Shown here piece by piece: positions 58,396 through 64,000 of a DNA stretch of 64,000 bases; position 1 is the first letter of the stretch; each line of letters begins with the position of its first letter. Both the position numbers and the translations under genes were made by a program. This DNA comes from Selaginella moellendorffii (lineage: Eukaryota > Streptophyta > Lycopodiopsida > Selaginellales > Selaginellaceae). Under the pieces are notes generated by a model. The model was not told the origin of the DNA, did not search any database, and saw only the letters and a program-made list of their open reading frames with translations. The stretch lies in the NCBI RefSeq assembly GCF_000143415.4, contig NW_003314322.1, forward strand, positions 1,190,067-1,254,066, given 5' to 3'.

Positions 58396-58745
58396 GGTCT
58401 TTTACGAGCAGCGAGCAGCAGCGAGCAGTAGGAAGCAGCAATGAGCAGCAGGGAGCAGTAGGGAGCAGTAGGGAGCAGCAGGGAGGAACTTGGCAGCGCA
58501 CTCCAGATGGCGCCAGCCAGGCATGAGATGACGATGAGCATGGAGTTGGCGGTGGACAAGGTGCTCAGCCTGAGGTGCTAGCAGGAGGAGAGCAGTGGCA
58601 AGGTGGTGGTGGCAGAGGAGGAGGAGCCTGATGTGGCTCAGCAGCTAGCAGCAGCAAGTGAGCCAGCAGCAGTGAGCAGCCCAGCAGCAGTGAGCAGCCA
58701 GCAGTAGAGAGCGGCACGAGCAGCAGCAGCGAGCTAGCTTGTAAT
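58396..58745. repeat. AGC-rich low-complexity region
   Basis: Irregular AGCAGC/GAGCAGCAG repeats (58410-58490 and 58640-58735) flank a short GC-rich unit. No gene. Confidence 0.75.
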
Positions 58746-59895
58746 TGAGCGAATCAATTCAATTAACGATTCAGATTTTTTTGCTGATGTGGCATTTTAT
58801 TGTCCACATAGGTAGTGATGTGTTAATTTAATGTGGCAATAGGCAATGTTATTGTGTAATTTAAAATTTTCACATATAAAGCTAAAATTAATTATAAATG
58901 AATTTGTGATGAAGGTTTAAAAAATTCACAAGTGTTTCATTTTAATTTCATTCATTGTGATAATTAATTTTTCTCTAGTGGGCAGCACAAGTTTACTTTT
59001 ATTCTAGCCTTATATTTCCATGGGGAATGAAAACAAACAAGATTTTCAAGATGGTGTTAGTTATATTGTTATAACATTGATGCCAACCATATAAAGCAGG
59101 TTAAAGACACTATAGTGACTAAATCTAATGCAATATCTAAAGAATGGCCAATTGTTAATATGGTCACACTCACTTTAGATAAGATTGAAAACCTTGAGAA
59201 ATCCACTTTCAATCTTGAAAGGAGAGTTGGAGACATGAGTGACAAAACTAAGATTATTCTCACAAAGCTGTATAAAAAACTAACAAAAGAAGGTAAGGTA
59301 GTTAAATTTATTGATACTATCTCCAAGCAAAAGTAAGGTTAAATAAGTTATGCTTAAGTGAGATTCTCTACATGAAGTACATCATTGCGCTTGCAAAGGA
59401 ATATATAGTCAAAACAGATGGTGGAGTACACAATTGCCATTCAAGACTTTCCTTTTTGCATATGTTTAGACTTTATGAAGTACGAAGAATATGGGAAGGC
59501 ATATACTCTTTACAAGCATATGTATTACATCTTTATTAATATCTTACACTAGAATTCTAAAATAGATATTCATATATACTAAGCAAGCTTTACTATTGTT
59601 GAGTTGCAGAAAACTTTTGGAGCTAACTAAATTTTCTAAGACTATCAATGTTTATTCTCTATCAATAATATAAACTTATTATACTTTATATAATTAATTA
59701 TTTTTTTCATTTTACTTTTCATTTGATATACTTGCAAGTGTTCTTCTGTAATACTACCTATAGTATTCGTGTGTCTTTACCATCTCAAAAAATATTTCAT
59801 GGTAGTTTTTCGGGTGTGTGATGTTGGATGTATCGCGAAAGCATATATACTATCATATTGATCATCATTATTGTTTCCTTCAGAAGCTAGAAAAC
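58746..59895. other. AT-rich spacer
   Basis: AT-rich DNA. A frame at 59115-59336 (NLEKSTFNLERRVGDMSDKT) looks helical but has no context. Otherwise nothing is seen. Confidence 0.35.
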
Positions 59896-60134
59896 TGTGA
59901 GACACAAAATCCCTAGGCCCCAAAGTGGAGCCGGAAGGGTGCCACATGGTAGTGGCCGAAGCGAAAGCCAAACGAGTGTAACACGTTTGGGCCAAAAGCT
60001 CCGCCTTGAAAGGTCGAGAGCGGGAGTGGAACTCCTAACGAAGGGCTCGAGGAATGAGCACAAAACGAGCAATAAGCGAGGCTCCAAAAAGGGACCCAAA
60101 AGGACCAAGACATGACACATGGTAGTGTCCGAGA

Positions 60135-60612
60135 AGGACCCGAGATGGAGTCCGAGGTGGAGTCCGAAGTGGAGTCCGAGTTGGAGTCCGAAGTGGAGTC
60201 CGAGGTGGACCCGAGATGGACCCGAGATCGAGTCCGAGGTGGACCCGAGATGGACCCGAAATGGAGTCCGAGATGGAGTCCGAGATTGAGTCCGAGATGG
60301 ACCTGAGATGGAGTCCGAGATGGACCGAGACGGAGTCCGAGATGGAGTCCGAGATGGAGTCCGAGATGGAGTCCGAGACGGAGTCCGAGATGGACCCGAG
60401 ATGGAGTCTGAGATGGACCCGAGATGGAGTCCGAGATGGACCCGAGACGGAGTCCGAGATGGAGTCCGAGATGGAGTCCGAGATGGAGTCTGAGATGGAC
60501 CCGAGACCGAGACCGAGGCCGAAGCCGAGACCGAGACCGAGTCCGAGTCCGAAACCGGGACCGAGACCGAGTTCGAGTCCGAGTTCGAGCCCGAGTCCGA
60601 GTCCGAATACTA
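60135..60612. repeat. 12-bp minisatellite in the LTR
   Basis: About 40 degenerate copies of GAGATGGAGTCC/GAGATGGACCCG. The last part shifts to a 6-bp GAGACC/GAGTCC form. Both strands stay open for hundreds of bases for this reason only. Confidence 0.9.
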
Positions 60613-61633
60613 ATACAGACAGTTGGGTGAAAGCCCAAAGCAATCGTCCCCCAGGGGGGGGGGGGCTGCAGGGGGTTCCAAAAGTATAGTAGGGAGAGTG
60701 TGGGGGTTGGAGCCCTGTGGAGCCAGTTTGGCCCAGGAAAGGCCAGTTGGGCCCAGGAAGGCCAGACCCAGTGTTGGGTGATGAACTGACCACTGGGAAG
60801 TCCAAGACTAGAGTGAATACGGACCGACAAGCGGGGTAGCTTGGTGAAGCGTTCAAGAGCCGGCTCTAGTTCCCCCGGGAGATCGACTGGCCGATGCTCC
60901 CAGTCCAAGTGTGGGTGGCACTACCTACTTAGATACCAGGCGTGGCTCAACGGAACCTCGCTCTAAGCCCATGGCTAGAGCACCCAATGGTAGAAGGCAA
61001 GGAGAGTACCTAGGTGGCTCGCGTAAGGCCACGGTGTTCCGAAATGTTGCCCCAAAGGCCCAGACTGTGGAAAGGAAGGGGAGCAGTCCTCTGGGGTAGT
61101 GACCAAGGACACAGTCGTGTGGCGAGGAAGTCCCAGAGGACCGTGGGACTTAGTGGTCGGGCCTGTGGGTCTTGATCAAGTGGCAGTGTTGGCAAACATG
61201 GCCAGGGGCAGAAAGGGACTTAGTGGGGACTGACAGAGGGATATTGGGGAAGGCTATTCCCCTTGTCGGTGGGCATCCTAAGGATGCTAAGGAGTGGATC
61301 TAAGATGACCACTTACGGATGGTTTGCCTAGTCTTGGAGAGCCAAGACTGTGATGCAAGTGGTATTGGACTACCAGTGTGGCAAAGGTGATTGGGCATGG
61401 CCTTAGCGTAACGGGCTGCTATGTCGGTGGTACCTTTGAGTGTCGGTCATGGGATCGGACACGTGGAGCACTTGGACCAAGTGCAAATGTTGAGTGGCAT
61501 GGATGCCATTCTCGGGGCTAGCAAGTCCCAAGTCCTGGATTGGACTTATGGAGGTTGTGAATGAGACTCCTCCAAGTGGTCGGAGGTGTGGTTAAGTGAC
61601 TAAAGTAGAATGAAAAATTTAGTCGCTTACAAC

Positions 61634-61650
61634 TTGGTATCGGAGCTGTT
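61634..61650 (+). promoter_or_regulatory. Primer-binding site of the large LTR element
   Basis: TTGGTATCGGAGCTGTTCC starts two bases after the LTR end. It shares TTGGTATCGGAGC with the TRIM PBS. Confidence 0.8.
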
Positions 61651-64000
61651 CCTTAGTCCGACTTTTATTGGTGCTCAAGTATATCACCATTGATATTGGC
61701 ATTGGAAGGTCCTAGGGGTGGGCTTATCCTTGAGGAGTAGCATGCCGAGAGGACATGGCTCTCCACTCAAGTTCATGCGTGACTTGGGTGCGATGTGGTG
61801 GATAGAAAAGGGGCCAGTAAAGGAACGACTTTGGGATCTTGGGAACAGTATATGGTTTTCCTCAGAGAGTTGAGGATGTGATCCAGATGAGCGTTTGACT
61901 TAGCAAACTGGCTAATGTAGTTGTGGAAAACAACTACAGTTGGGATCACGGGAAAGATAAAGACTCCAAAGCAATAAAGGAGTCACAAGATTATCCTCAT
62001 ATAGTTGAGGTTGGTGCTCATGAATGTGAGACCAGAAGTAATGACCGTGGGAGGTCAAATACGGAAGAGGACCCAAGTCCTTGAAATGGTAGCCGGGGCT
62101 ACCTTTAATAAATGCTGGAACAACCCAAGGAGTTGGGGGGTGTACTTAGAGATGAGTGGTATTCTCATCACATGGACAAGTAGTCCTAAGGGGCAAAGGT
62201 TGCCCCCAGAGAACAAAATCAAGTGTCAGAGTAACACTTGTGAAAATAGTCCTTTTGAGTAGGACAGGAATGCAAAAAGTGTATTTCAGTGAGCTAGTGC
62301 CTCACAAGTAGGACCTTACGAGTTTGTGGATTAACCAAGTCCAAAACTGCTAGATGACTCAAGTAGAGTCAAGGAATGGTCCTAAAAGGACTGATGGAAG
62401 CATTTGGACTGAGGTGTGTTGTACCCCACGAAGGATGGGGGAGGATCATAGGATCCAAGGATGAGAACAGAGGGTATCTCATCGATGGCAAAATGTGCCA
62501 TGCTAAAGTCGTGGGAAAGGTGTTCCCAAAAAGAAAACAACTTTGACACAAAGTTGTGTGTGACCTCTATGGTGCAGTGCTAACAGATGGTTGGCATGAG
62601 AAAGAGCAATATTGGTCTTGGCAAAGACTTAGACACAAAGAAGAAGTGTCATAGAGGTAGGCTCGTGGAGCTGATGGTGTGGAGACACCAAAGGTGCCAA
62701 GGTGTGATACCTTGAGGCTATGTTGGTGGGTTCATGAGAACCCCTTGCCAAAGGAATCCCAATGGAAATGGGAATGGCATAGCCTAAACTGCAGAGCATG
62801 CAGTTGGAGTGTGGTGACCCAGATAATGATGGGGGTGTGAAAGCACCAAGCAATGAGTAGTAGGATTTGACAACTATGAGGCAACTAAGCAAGAGGTGCA
62901 AAATAACTGGTTAAACGGGTAGAAGGTAGCTACCCAAGACTTCTAGCATAGGGAAGTCGGACATACCCTTACGGGGGATAAGTTGCTTATGTTGCAATAT
63001 AGTAAGTCAATGTCATAAAAGGAAATACTCATTGTCAAGAAAGCCATCATTGGGACACCCAAACACTCTAGAACACCAGAAGGTGGTGTTTGATGTCGCG
63101 AGGGCAATGGATAAGGCCCAAGGGACTAAGTCCCTAGCGAATGATGGATAGAAGGTGCTATCCAAATGTCCAAGGTTGCGGAGACAGGAGAGGACTGTCT
63201 ACCCAAGTTGGACAAAGCCAAAAATGGAATTTTGGCAAGGCTAGTGATGGGCATGTAAAGGCCCATAAGCAACAATGTAATCCCAGTGTGTGGGATTATA
63301 AGGTGAGCATACCCGGATTGAGGAACCACTCCCTGGGCTATTGGGTAGGTTCATCCCTAAGAATACTTGCTAAGGCATGATAGAAAGTGCAAAGCTATCC
63401 TCTTGGTCTGGAGGAGAATAACCAAAGGAAACATATGGGGCCAAAAGGCAAGTAGTATTGGGATGGAACTGAACCATAGAAATCGAAGGGCATAACCAAG
63501 GTTGGTTATGCCAGCTAGGAGTGGAGAATCAAGTGGGGGCTCGAGGGTGTTGCCGCTAGCAACCGTGATGCCATGGAGAGTCTAGAATATGGAATTATCC
63601 ATGTTAGACTATGTGGCAATTGGAAAGCTTGCAAAAAGGGAGGCCTTAGCAAGCTAGTTCCTTCAAGGTTCCCAAAGACGATTCTAGGTAGCTTAGTACC
63701 TAGAAAGGCCAAGTGTAAATGGTTCATAGAACGCGCGAAATCAGAGTGGCGTAGCAGAAGCGTGGTCTTGAAGCTTGCCATGAGGCAAGGCTATCAAGGT
63801 TAGGGAAGTAGTTCCCGAGTGTTCAAAGAGAGGGCTTTGAACGAAAGTTGATGGTTAAGGACTTCCACGCTTATGCATGAACCATGTTACGGTGGCCGGA
63901 TGACTTGCTAAGTGAGATTGGCAAGTTGGGGGGAACAAATACCCTAGTTGAAGGTGCTAACTTCAAAAAGGGTGGCCCATGGGGCCAAGCATGGAGGAGC
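61651..64000. other. Interior of the large LTR element
   Basis: G-rich, repeat-like DNA with no retroelement domain. It runs past the window edge. Confidence 0.5.

Larger units (their letters stand above)
59896..64000 (+). mobile_element. Large LTR retrotransposon, non-coding (LARD-like), incomplete
   Basis: A long LTR candidate (59896-61631) starts TGTGAGACACA and ends GTCGCTTACA. It is followed two bases later by the PBS TTGGTATCGGAGC. The interior runs off the window edge. In the 2.37 kb visible I find no gag, protease, integrase or RT motif in any frame, so the element resembles a LARD (large retrotransposon derivative) that needs enzymes from other elements. The 5' boundary is inferred from the TG and is less certain than the PBS side. 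Confidence 0.6.

Noticed and set aside
59913-60908. Long minus-strand frame (331 residues) rich in Ser-Asp and Gly-Leu repeats
   Set aside because: It is the reverse of the 12-bp minisatellite. Several frames stay open there only because of the repeat, and it shows no domain.

Overview
The window looks like nuclear DNA of a lycophyte, most likely Selaginella (inference). The proteins are plant proteins. Introns are mostly 45-70 nt. Pentatricopeptide repeat (PPR) genes and PPR debris are very abundant. Spliceosomal introns, telo-box promoters and plant LTR retrotransposons rule out a prokaryote. I found no operon, phage or CRISPR.

Layout. 1-1.96 kb: 3' end of a Ty3/gypsy element. 2.5-3.6 kb: an unrecognised 388-codon gene. 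3.7-6.25 kb: one copy of a decayed segmental duplication whose second copy is at 53.8-56.5 kb. 6.4-9.45 kb: a defective Ty1/copia element beside a PHD-finger fragment. 10.3-24.6 kb: a compact gene island with a short PPR protein, Ran GTPase, an Alba/RGG protein, serine acetyltransferase, an SLC13/SAC1-like transporter, a DYW PPR protein, delta-COP and ribosomal protein eS6. Most neighbours there share short divergent promoters or convergent ends. 24.7-31.4 kb: AT-rich DNA with a miniature LTR retrotransposon (TRIM) and repeats that resemble 5S rRNA. 31.5-42.8 kb: duplicated and broken genes (M3 oligopeptidase, NPF transporter, P450, PPR) around one complete NPF gene and one complete M3 oligopeptidase gene. 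43-45 kb: two small secreted-peptide candidates and a PPR fragment. 45.3-50.9 kb: two very long, overlapping PPR reading frames. 52-53.4 kb: tandem GFA/CENP-V-domain genes. 53.4-58.4 kb: gene debris, including a GH81 glucanase pseudogene. 59.9-64 kb: a long LTR and a non-coding interior of an incomplete LTR element.

The genes are mostly unrelated housekeeping functions (nuclear transport, COPI coat, ribosome, cysteine synthesis, anion transport, organellar RNA processing) and form no single pathway. A possible weak link is sulfur: serine acetyltransferase and a SAC1-like transporter share a promoter of about 240-480 bp. The most informative feature is how the window has been rearranged. An ancestral eS6-M3 gene pair exists in several copies with different survivors. 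A duplicated block carries a micro-inversion and a large deletion inside a glucanase remnant. One family of dispersed repeats carries the 5S rRNA internal-promoter region.
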